The notes below the pieces were generated by a model. That model saw only the letters and a program-made list of their open reading frames with translations, made no database searches and was not told where the DNA came from. The translations under genes were made by a program, and so were the position numbers. A DNA stretch of 5,762 bases from positions 1 to 5,762 of the forward strand of contig JAGOEF010000112.1 of the NCBI GenBank assembly GCA_017997855.1, given 5' to 3'. Positions 1-5,762 of this stretch are shown in pieces; position 1 is the first letter of the stretch; every line of letters begins with the position of its first letter. This DNA comes from Bacteroidales bacterium. GTDB lineage: Bacteria > Bacteroidota > Bacteroidia > Bacteroidales > ML635J-15.

Positions 1-3000
1 TTTAACATATACATACCGGGAGCCAGTTCGGGATAAAGCCTCACCTGCTGATTGCCAGATTCAACAAAGAAACTTTCTTCGAATAGAATGGCCTGACCCA
101 GGGTATTGATAAAATAGACATTCACCGATGAGCCCGTTTCGAGGTCAAAATCGATGTTTAGCTCGTTGCTGAACACCGTAGGATATACATTCACCCTGTT
201 GTCGGCATTGTGTAATGCTATGTCGTTATAGGGCTGGCAGAACACAATATTCGAGTAGGCGGTATCGTAATAATTTCCGTCGCCGGGATAGCAACCATCG
301 AGGCGGCGAACCATAATCTGGTAATAGGTACCTTCGGGGTTCGGGTTAAACTCGATATATTCAAATTCGCTGTAGAGGTTCTGGTCCTGAACCGTCATAT
401 TATCGGGAGTAGTACCCTTGAGAATGTAATAATATACCACAAAGAAGCCTTCGTAGGGTGTATAATTCAAGGTGCAAACCACCTGTTGATTAAATTGCAT
501 GCTTTGCACCATCAGGAAAACCGAAGAATGGGCATCGCTGAGTGCAGATTCGTTGCCACAGGTGTCGACCGATGAAATTTTATAGCTGTAGGAATTTGTT
601 GTTGCATCAGAATTCGGGTCAACATAAATAGCCGGAAGATCAGCATCAATATTATCATACAGCACATACTGACTTCCTGATTTGCGATAAATATTATAAT
701 AATCGGTTCCAACATCAGGCGTTTTTTGCCAGTAGAGGCTTACTTTATTTTGTTCGTTCACCGAGGCAAGGTTCAGTTCCTCATTCTGGAAAACCTCACC
801 CACCACCACGGTGGCAGTATCGCCAAGATAACAGTTGGATGCATTACGCACTAAAACCGTGTAAGTACCGCCATTCACAACCGAAATCGAGGGAGTTTGT
901 GCCCCTGTCGACCACAAATAGCTGGTAAAACCGGCCCCGGCATTGAGAATCAATTGTTCACCACTGCAGAACCGATACTCGCCATTTACGGGGAAAGCGT
1001 TCAAATCGGCCATAGCCGGTTGTGTAACTACAGCCTCGGCTTCCGACTCACAACCAATATCATCGGTTACGGTCACAGAATAAACTCCGGCAATCAGATT
1101 ACTTGCGGTAGCTGTGTTCCCGGCAACACCACCCGACCATTCGTAATCGACATCGGTGGTTGCTCCTCCGTCAACAACAACCTGAATGCTTCCGTTGGAA
1201 GCGCCATAACATGCCACCGGGGTAATATTGAGATCAATATCATGTCCCTCACCCTCGGTTACTGTTACCACATCGGTAATGGTGCAATAGTAACTATCGG
1301 TAACCGACAAGGTATAGGTTCCCGGAGCTACATTGGCAAAAGTCTGATTGACATTAATTATCTGCCCCAGGCTGTTCGACCAGTAGAAACTGCTATAAAT
1401 ACCCGATCCTCCCGAAATATCGGCATACAAAGTTCCATTGGCATAACCCGGGCAAGAAATCGGAGTTACATCAATTTCGAGTTCCAGCGGAGGCGATTGG
1501 GTAATTGTCACAGTAACCGCATCGGCACAACCGTTATCATCGGTTACAATCAGATGGTAGCTGCCAATGGCCAGATCTTCGATATCTTCGACGGTGCTGT
1601 AGGGATTACCATCTTTTGTCCACGAAAAACTGTACGGCTGTGTTCCCCCTTCGGTGGTTACATCAATAGTACCGGTAGCACCGCCATAACAATACACATC
1701 AACATCGTCAACATCGCTGATTTCGAGTGCTGCCAGTGGCTGGGTAATTTGCCACGAACCGGTTGTGCTGCAATTGTAAACATCCGAAACCGTCAGGAAA
1801 TAGGTTCCTGCCGGCATATCGGTACGGTTGGCTCCAGAATAATTATCATTCCAGTGGTAGGTATAGGGCAAGCTTCCACCACTTACCGAAATGGTGATAT
1901 CGCCCAAATCGCCATAGCAGGGCACAGCTTCACCGGTACCAGACAACTGGAGTGCAGCAGCAGGCTGCGAAATCGTAATATCGCCCGAAGTATTACATCC
2001 ATTAATATCGGTAACAGTATACGAGTAGGTACCTGCTGCAAGCATACTCAGGCTAAATCCGGAATAGGAACCTGACCAAACCACTGAATAGGGGGCTGTA
2101 CCTCCCGATGGCGTAAGGGTTATACTACCCGTATTGTTTCCGTAACATTGCACCTGTGTCGAAGTAACACCCACCTGAAGCACTGCAGGCTGTTGGATTG
2201 TGTTTTGAATAATTTTTGAACAACCAACACTATTGGTAACAGTAACCTGATATGCTGCCGGAGTCAGGTTCTCCATGAGAAGTTGTGAGTTATTTCCTGT
2301 ATTCCAGACGAAACTACCCGGCGAAGGCAGGTCATGCATTTCGATCCAGCCGTTGTTGTTACCAAAGCAATCAATCTGACCAAGGGTAATGTAAGTTTCA
2401 ATTCCACCGGGGCCATCAATATAAATGACACTGTCGGCAATATATGCACCTGCATTAAATACCTTCAGGTGATACGCACCCGGAACGATATTCGAAAATA
2501 CAGGATTATTCGAGTGAACCAGACCGCCATCGATAGTATAGAGAGTTCCTGCCGGTGCTGTAATGGTCAGTGTAGTCAGGGGTGTATTGCCAGAACCACA
2601 GGCAAATGCAGACAACGTATAGGTAAGGTTAGTATTACAGGTCCGGCATATCTGATCCAGTCCGGAATCCTGATATCCGATCCAGGTATATCCGAATGGG
2701 TCGGTAATGATATATGAAGCATCGTAGGCAAGAGGAAGTTCAGTCCAGTTGCTGCCATCAAAAGTATAGAGACTACCCTCTTCGAAAGTCATATACAACA
2801 GTCCAGACAGCTCCGAAAGAGAAGTAATAGCCTGATTAGTTGCCGAAAATGGATGTGCAACGGCATAGGCACCGGTTGTTCCATCGGGAAAATAGTATAA
2901 ATATTGGTCTGAACCGACAATTACACCACCGGATAAGAGGTTATTCTTTACTGAAACAGGCCTGCCTACCGGAAATGCAGGTAGCACATCCGCATCGTGG

Positions 3001-4436
3001 AAAGTTTCACCCTCACGATAGCTGATTCCGCCTTCACACAAAATCCACAAACGATTATCGCCAGCAAAGTACACCTGATAAATAAGGTTCGAAGCCAGTC
3101 CATCTTCAGTACTTATTTCGTCGATAACGGCAGACCCTTGAATAACAGAAATCTTATCATCGGTGGCCACATAAATCAAACCCGTGTCATCCGACGTTAT
3201 GGCATTCACATGATTGTGTGTCAATCCACCCGAAGTGGTAATCTGCGTCATTGTCGAACCCTCCATTCGGGTTAATCCCATAGTGGTTCCGACCCACACA
3301 ACACCATCGGCATCCTTATAAGTACATGTAATCTCATTCGATACCAAACCCTCGGTAGAAGTATAGGTTTTCCATTTAAAATCGTCAACGAAATTCAGTC
3401 CGGCATCCGTAGCAATCCAGAATTTTCCCTGCGGGTCTCTATAAATCTGGTTAACGTGGTTGTCGACAATGTCTTTATTGAAACGGGTAATAACACTCTG
3501 ATTATTACGGTTATAACGGGTTAAACCCGAAAAGGGAGAACCTGCCCACACCGCACCGCTATCGTCAACAAAAACGCTGGTAACCACGTTGGCAGTCAGG
3601 CCGTCTTCAACATTGTACAACTGATAACTCGACGCACTTTCGTATTCGAGCAAACCGAGACTCGAGCCCATATACAGCAGATTCTCATCGCTTTCCGAAA
3701 CGCAGAGAACATTGTTATTAGGTAAGCCCTGTGCTGTGGTAATGGTCTGCCATGTTGAAAAGTTATAACGGCTGAGTCCACCATTGGTAGCCACCGCAAT
3801 ACTTCCGTTGCTCAGTTGCGTGATATCGTTAATAAGGTTCCCGCCTAAGCCATTGGCTGTGGTGAAACTTCTGAAACTGCTGCCATCGAACTTACTCAGT
3901 CCTGAGCCTGTACCCATCCAGATGTTTCCGTTTCTATCGGCAAAAATTGCTTTTACCGCGTTGTTTATTAAGCCTTGTGAGGTGCTGTACACAGTAAAAA
4001 CACTTCCATTAAATTTAAAAGCACCTGCGTTGTTGGTACCACCCCATATATTTCCGTCGCTGTCGCCCGAGATACACCATATTGTGTTCGATGGCAGACC
4101 ATCGCTAATGGTATACACTGTCCAGGAACTGCCGTTATATTTCGAAATACCACCTGCAGTTGCAGCCCATACATTACCGGATGCATCGCAATATACATCG
4201 TAAATAACATTATTACCCAATCCCTCGTTGGTTGTAAAACTAGTCCAATCTGAACCATTGTAACGTGTAATGCCCTGGGTTGTACCAATCCAGATATTAC
4301 CGGATGCATCCTGCGCAAAACAACGGACATTGTTCGATGCCAGCGCCTGCGTCAGTTCAAAGTGATGTGTCTGCTGCGAGTAGCCAAGGCTAAACGCTGA
4401 AATAACCAGTGCCAGAGAAATCAGAAATCTTTTCAT
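1..4436 (-). CDS. T9SS-exported multidomain surface protein: double Reg_prop beta-propeller, SprB repeats, Fn3-like domains (3' end cut)
   Basis: The frame is open from the ATG at 4436 to the left edge: 1478 full codons, no stop, no frameshift. The stop lies outside the window; the sorting domain suggests only about 20 residues are missing. Domains in order: signal peptide 1-20; 14 propeller blades of about 40 residues (35-600) with D-x-x-G-N-[IV]-W and DGL[PT]xN signatures; a SprB-like half module (601-678); six SprB-type repeats (679-1141); a PKD/Ig-like domain (1142-1216) with SYLWSTGAQTPSISV; two Fn3-like domains (1217-1311 and about 1312-1406); and a T9SS type A sorting domain. No internal membrane helix, histidine kinase or enzyme motif is seen. 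Known from the families: Reg_prop blades form ligand-sensing propellers, SprB repeats occur in surface adhesins, and T9SS domains direct outer-membrane export. Inference: a cell-surface or released binding or adhesion protein; the ligand is unknown. The leader is A/T-rich without a Shine-Dalgarno, as usual in this phylum. A terminator separates it from the nitroreductase upstream. Confidence 0.93.
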   Translation of the reverse strand, partial: MKRFLISLALVISAFSLGYSQQTHHFELTQALASNNVRCFAQDASGNIWIGTTQGITRYNGSDWTSFTTNEGLGNNVIYDVYCDASGNVWAATAGGISKYNGSSWTVYTISDGLPSNTIWCISGDSDGNIWGGTNNAGAFKFNGSVFTVYSTSQGLINNAVKAIFADRNGNIWMGTGSGLSKFDGSSFRSFTTANGLGGNLINDITQLSNGSIAVATNGGLSRYNFSTWQTITTAQGLPNNNVLCVSESDENLLYMGSSLGLLEYESASSYQLYNVEDGLTANVVTSVFVDDSGAVWAGSPFSGLTRYNRNNQSVITRFNKDIVDNHVNQIYRDPQGKFWIATDAGLNFVDDFKWKTYTSTEGLVSNEITCTYKDADGVVWVGTTMGLTRMEGSTMTQITTSGGLTHNHVNAITSDDTGLIYVATDDKISVIQGSAVIDEISTEDGLASNLIYQVYFAGDNRLWILCEGGISYREGETFHDADVLPAFPVGRPVSVKNNLLSGGVIVGSDQYLYYFPDGTTGAYAVAHPFSATNQAITSLSELSGLLYMTFEEGSLYTFDGSNWTELPLAYDASYIITDPFGYTWIGYQDSGLDQICRTCNTNLTYTLSAFACGSGNTPLTTLTITAPAGTLYTIDGGLVHSNNPVFSNIVPGAYHLKVFNAGAYIADSVIYIDGPGGIETYITLGQIDCFGNNNGWIEMHDLPSPGSFVWNTGNNSQLLMENLTPAAYQVTVTNSVGCSKIIQNTIQQPAVLQVGVTSTQVQCYGNNTGSITLTPSGGTAPYSVVWSGSYSGFSLSMLAAGTYSYTVTDINGCNTSGDITISQPAAALQLSGTGEAVPCYGDLGDITISVSGGSLPYTYHWNDNYSGANRTDMPAGTYFLTVSDVYNCSTTGSWQITQPLAALEISDVDDVDVYCYGGATGTIDVTTEGGTQPYSFSWTKDGNPYSTVEDIEDLAIGSYHLIVTDDNGCADAVTVTITQSPPLELEIDVTPISCPGYANGTLYADISGGSGIYSSFYWSNSLGQIINVNQTFANVAPGTYTLSVTDSYYCTITDVVTVTEGEGHDIDLNITPVACYGASNGSIQVVVDGGATTDVDYEWSGGVAGNTATASNLIAGVYSVTVTDDIGCESEAEAVVTQPAMADLNAFPVNGEYRFCSGEQLILNAGAGFTSYLWSTGAQTPSISVVNGGTYTVLVRNASNCYLGDTATVVVGEVFQNEELNLASVNEQNKVSLYWQKTPDVGTDYYNIYRKSGSQYVLYDNIDADLPAIYVDPNSDATTNSYSYKISSVDTCGNESALSDAHSSVFLMVQSMQFNQQVVCTLNYTPYEGFFVVYYYILKGTTPDNMTVQDQNLYSEFEYIEFNPNPEGTYYQIMVRRLDGCYPGDGNYYDTAYSNIVFCQPYNDIALHNADNRVNVYPTVFSNELNIDFDLETGSSVNVYFINTLGQAILFEESFFVESGNQQVRLYPELAPGMYML
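3..218 (-). other. T9SS type A C-terminal sorting domain (cut by window edge)
   Basis: Residues from about 1407 read VNVYPTVFSNELNIDF, then VNVYFINTLGQAI and ELAPGMYML at the left edge. The order (V-Y-P motif, N-x-L-x-I strand, LGQ turn, L-x-x-GMY strand) is that of the T9SS type A sorting domain (family knowledge). This domain is recognised at the outer membrane and usually removed when cargo is attached or released. Thr stands where many members have Asn after the Pro. The final basic strand and the stop codon lie beyond the edge. Confidence 0.85.
504..1013 (-). other. PKD/Ig-like domain followed by fibronectin-III-like domain
   Basis: Residues 1142-1216 start near RFCSGEQLILNAG, contain SYLWSTGAQTPSISV and NGGTYTVLVRNASNC, and end VVVGEVF. 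This is the Ig/PKD-like module often placed near the C-terminus of T9SS cargo. Residues 1217-1311 have VSLYWQK, YYNIYRKSG and SYSYKISSVDTCGNES, the strand pattern of a fibronectin type III domain. A second, weaker Fn3-like unit follows to about residue 1406, with a Cys-containing stretch at DGGCYPGDG. These modules probably act as spacers that hold the binding part away from the membrane; that role is inferred. Confidence 0.7.
1014..2402 (-). repeat. Six tandem SprB-type repeats (protein repeat array)
   Basis: Residues 679-1141 hold six units of 73-81 residues: 679-751, 752-826, 827-901, 902-982, 983-1063 and 1064-1141. Each starts near a C-[YFP]-G motif, followed in most units by [NT]G-[ST]-I and GG-x-x-PY-x-x-x-W. 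It continues to [PAI]-G-[TSV]-Y-x-[LV]-x-V-[TS]-D and a second Cys (NGC in the best copies), and most units end in [IV]-[ST]-Q-[PS]. This matches the SprB repeat known from the Flavobacterium johnsoniae gliding adhesin and many other Bacteroidota surface proteins. The preceding stretch 601-678 has YTIDGG and VPGAYHLKVF and looks like a diverged or half module. Copies differ enough that this is an old protein-level repeat, not a recent DNA duplication. Presence of the repeat does not by itself imply gliding. Confidence 0.85.
2637..4334 (-). repeat. Fourteen Reg_prop beta-propeller blades (protein repeat array)
   Basis: Residues about 35-600 divide into 14 units averaging about 40 residues. The recurring pattern is [ND]N-x-[IV], a hydrophobic strand, D-x-x-G-x-[IV]-W-x-[GA]-T, G-[IL]-[ST]-[RK]-[YF]-[ND]-G, W-[TQ]-x-[YFI]-[TS]-T, then x-x-GL. 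Clear copies of the central motif include DASGNIWIGT (blade 1), DASGNVWAAT (2), DSDGNIWGGT (3), DRNGNIWMGT (4), DPQGKFWIAT (8) and DADGVVWVGT (9). Blades 5, 6 and 11-13 are diverged and lack part of this signature. The number 14 fits two seven-bladed propellers, about 35-324 and 325-600, as in the sensor part of hybrid two-component systems (family knowledge). The assignment to two propellers is inferred from counting. Confidence 0.85.
4377..4436 (-). other. Sec signal peptide of the large surface protein
   Basis: Residues 1-20 start MKRF, then a hydrophobic core (LISLALVISAFSLG) and GYS before QQ. This is a classical signal peptidase I substrate, with likely cleavage after Ser20. There is no lipobox cysteine, so a lipoprotein is unlikely. 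It supports the chosen ATG: the mature protein begins at once with polar sequence leading into the first propeller blade. Sec export is the required first step for T9SS cargo, matching the C-terminal domain. Confidence 0.88.
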
Positions 4437-4456
4437 GTATCGATGAGTTTATTTTT

Positions 4457-4509
4457 ATAAAATATTCATTGCATAAAGATAGCAAAGCGAAATATGAAAC
4501 ACAAAAATA
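4457..4509 (-). promoter_or_regulatory. Candidate Bacteroidota-type promoter(s) for the large surface-protein gene
   Basis: Two candidates on the minus strand fit the phylum consensus TTTG / TAnnTTTG. One has a perfect -7 box, TATTTTTG at 4509-4502, but only a weak -33 (TTTA at 4537-4534, spacing 24). The other has a perfect -33 TTTG at 4486-4483, 18 nt from TATTTTAT at 4464-4457 (6 of 8), and would give a leader of under 20 nt. The region is so A/T-rich that chance matches are likely. A promoter here is expected because a terminator lies just upstream. Confidence 0.4.
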
Positions 4510-4566
4510 TTTCGTTGAGCCAATAAGATTTTATAAACCGTTCTGTTTTAAAAAGTTTGATGCCCG

Positions 4567-4596
4567 AAAAACAAAAAATGCCTGAAAAATCAGGCA
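4567..4596 (-). terminator. Intrinsic terminator after the nitroreductase gene
   Basis: On the minus strand a perfect 7-bp stem TGCCTGA/TCAGGCA with a TTTT loop (4579-4596) is followed at once by TTTTTTGTTTTT (4578-4567). It starts 25 nt past the nitroreductase stop and points the right way. It probably ends the gyrB-nitroreductase transcript and isolates the surface-protein gene. Confidence 0.88.
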
Positions 4597-4621
4597 AATT
4601 ATTGAATGCTAATTTCTTATG

Positions 4622-5365
4622 CTACATGTATCCCTGATTCTTCAGTACCTCGAGTAAGGCAGCAGAAAAGGCAGTGTTGTCCTTACGGGTATAGCGTATA
4701 TCGGTGAAAACCTGTGCCAGATTTTGCTTATTGTTCTCGGAGACGAATTGACGGCTGTCGTTACGATTCTCTTTTTCGCGGTACAAAGCCTCGATTTCTT
4801 CGTCGGTAAAATCGTGATATGTTTCGTAATGCACCACGGCACGCAGTGGCAGACGATCGGTTAGCGGAGGTATTTCGCTGGGATATCCCATTACCAAAGT
4901 AGTTACCGGAACTACTCCTTTGGGCAGTTTCAAAATGTCAATAATTTTACCGGCAGTATAGGTTGTTGTTCCCAGATAGCATGTTCCAAGCCCGTGTGAT
5001 TCAGCTTCGAGGCATGCGTTTTGGGCCGCCAGCAGTGCATCGATGGCAGCCGTAACAAACGACAGAAAGTTATTGTATGCGCCGGCATCGGCATTGCGTA
5101 AGCTGCACCAATGCATAAACCGGTTGAAATCGGCGCAAAATGTTAAAACAACAGGAGCCTGTTTAACCATGGGCTGGTTGAAATGACAGGGAGCCAGTTG
5201 CTCTTTAATGGAAGGATCGGTGGTAACCACAATACTGTAAACCTGCATATTGCCGGTAGTAGCAGCCCGTGAGGCGGCCTCAAGCACCGAATGCATTACT
5301 TCGGCAGGAATGCTGTCGGTCTTGTATTTACGCACCGAACGGTGTTCAAAAATTTCTTTTACCAT
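4622..5365 (-). CDS. NfsA/FRP-type flavin nitroreductase (NAD(P)H-dependent oxidoreductase)
   Basis: A complete 247-residue protein, close to the 240 of E. coli NfsA. Family members bind FMN, act as dimers in the cytoplasm, and reduce nitro compounds, quinones or free flavin with NAD(P)H. Visible marks are HRSVRKY at 8-14 (the FMN-phosphate-binding start of the family), FCADFNR at 76-82, AESHGLGTCYLG at 121-132, and LKLPKGVVP at 145-153 followed by MGYPSE and RLPLRAVVHYE. The order and spacing follow NfsA/FRP, including the C-terminal LKNQGY like the LHKQGW of NfsA. The true substrate cannot be read from the sequence. The start at 5365 is chosen because HRS lies right behind it. A longer in-frame start at 5539 would add 58 residues that only read through gyrB in another frame. 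It begins 11 nt after the gyrB stop with no clear Shine-Dalgarno, so co-transcription is likely. The stop is TAG. Confidence 0.93.
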   Translation of the reverse strand: MVKEIFEHRSVRKYKTDSIPAEVMHSVLEAASRAATTGNMQVYSIVVTTDPSIKEQLAPCHFNQPMVKQAPVVLTFCADFNRFMHWCSLRNADAGAYNNFLSFVTAAIDALLAAQNACLEAESHGLGTCYLGTTTYTAGKIIDILKLPKGVVPVTTLVMGYPSEIPPLTDRLPLRAVVHYETYHDFTDEEIEALYREKENRNDSRQFVSENNKQNLAQVFTDIRYTRKDNTAFSAALLEVLKNQGYM

Positions 5366-5376
5366 TGGCGTTTTGT

Positions 5377-5762
5377 TTAAGCATCGATATTGGCATAGGT
5401 AGCATTGGCTTCGATGAATTCCCTGCGTGGAGGAACTTCGTCGCCCATCAGCATCGAAAATATACGGTCGGCTTCCAGTGCATTTTCGATGGTTACCTGC
5501 CGCAGAGTCCGGTGCTCCGGGTTCATGGTGGTATCCCAAAGCTGCTCGGCGTTCATTTCACCAAGACCTTTGTAGCGTTGAATATGCACACCCGAATCGT
5601 TGCCATCTTTTGTAATTTCTTCGATAATCTGCTTACGGTCGGTTTCCGTCCATGCGTACTTTTCGAACTTACCCTTTTTAATGAGGTACAAGGGAGGTGT
5701 GGCAATATAGAGGTTTCCGTTTTCGATCAGGGGTTTCATATAGCGGAAGAAGAAGGTCATAA
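5377..5762 (-). CDS. gyrB: DNA gyrase subunit B, C-terminal part (5' end outside window)
   Basis: The last 127 full codons and the TAA stop of GyrB, the ATPase subunit of DNA gyrase, which introduces negative supercoils together with GyrA. The fragment covers the end of the TOPRIM region ([28 protein letters not shown]) and the C-terminal gyrase B domain with [20 protein letters not shown], the GyrA-contacting part. The tail [15 protein letters not shown]...NIDA is typical of GyrB rather than ParE. Only about 29 residues lie between KKGK and IQRYKG, so the long insertion found there in E. coli GyrB is absent, as expected outside Proteobacteria. The ATG at 5760 is an internal Met and not the start; the frame continues through the right edge. 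Confidence 0.96.
   Translation of the reverse strand, partial: MTFFFRYMKPLIENGNLYIATPPLYLIKKGKFEKYAWTETDRKQIIEEITKDGNDSGVHIQRYKGLGEMNAEQLWDTTMNPEHRTLRQVTIENALEADRIFSMLMGDEVPPRREFIEANATYANIDA

Larger units (their letters stand above)
4437..4621. other. Non-coding gap between nitroreductase and surface-protein genes
   Basis: 185 nt, strongly A/T-rich, with no credible small gene on either strand. It holds the terminator at 4567-4596 and the promoter candidates at about 4457-4509. The 30 nt before the ATG at 4436 (minus strand) are A/T-rich and lack a Shine-Dalgarno, which is normal for Bacteroidota translation starts. No operator, riboswitch or further repeat was recognised. Confidence 0.7.

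Noticed and set aside
897..2075. A 392-codon open frame on the plus strand, opposite the SprB-repeat region.
   Set aside because: It lies in the codon-aligned antisense register of the long gene, so it stays open merely because the sense strand avoids TTA, CTA and TCA codons there. Its translation has no recognisable domain and an odd composition, while the sense frame shows clear repeats. Shorter plus-strand frames at 2334-2717 and 2997-3275 have the same cause.
3968..4330. A 120-codon minus-strand frame inside the propeller region, and similar ones at 3596-3799 and 2264-2455.
   Set aside because: They are out-of-frame shadows of the long gene, whose own frame is open throughout and shows the propeller motifs.
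5366..5539. A longer N-terminus for the nitroreductase, starting at 5539.
   Set aside because: The extra 58 codons overlap the gyrB 3' end in another frame and have no family similarity; the conserved HRS motif sits at residue 8 from the ATG at 5365, as the family expects.
5758..5760. An ATG that could be read as the start of a short gene ending at 5377.
   Set aside because: The protein begins in the middle of the conserved GyrB TOPRIM sequence (TFFFRYM) and the frame stays open to the edge, so this Met is internal.
1..5762. Possible tRNA, CRISPR array, insertion sequence or phage attachment site.
   Set aside because: No cloverleaf, direct-repeat/spacer pattern, terminal inverted repeat or transposase-like sequence was seen; the only repetition is at protein level inside the surface protein.

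Overview
The window comes from a member of the Bacteroidota. Three signs agree: a type IX secretion (T9SS) type A sorting domain and SprB-type repeats, leaders without Shine-Dalgarno sequences but rich in A/T, and a GyrB C-terminus of the non-proteobacterial type. The order or genus cannot be told from this sequence. All three genes lie on the minus strand and are read from high to low coordinates. No gene is supported on the plus strand.

Region by region, in the direction of transcription. (1) 5762-5377: the last 127 complete codons of gyrB, entering from the right edge. (2) 5365-4622: a complete 247-residue flavin nitroreductase of the NfsA/FRP type, starting 11 nt after the gyrB stop and so probably in the same transcript. 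(3) 4621-4437: a 185-nt non-coding gap with a clear intrinsic terminator behind the nitroreductase, followed by candidate Bacteroidota-type promoters. (4) 4436-1: one very long open frame of 1478 codons without a stop, leaving through the left edge. It was checked codon by codon and has no frameshift.

The long gene encodes a secreted modular protein. Its order is signal peptide (1-20), 14 consecutive 'two-component regulator propeller' blades (about 35-600, enough for two seven-bladed beta-propellers), a diverged SprB-like half module (about 601-678), six SprB-type repeats (679-1141), a PKD/Ig-like domain (about 1142-1216), two fibronectin-III-like domains (about 1217-1406), and a T9SS type A C-terminal sorting domain (from about 1407) cut by the window edge. 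The propeller array resembles the extracellular sensor of hybrid two-component systems, but no membrane segment or kinase follows it. The protein is built to be exported and attached to the cell surface or released.

The first two genes are a housekeeping pair (DNA supercoiling and a flavoenzyme). The terminator separates them from the surface-protein gene, and nothing suggests a shared function. No RNA gene, CRISPR array, insertion sequence or defence-type system was seen. The most interesting part is the architecture of the large exported protein.
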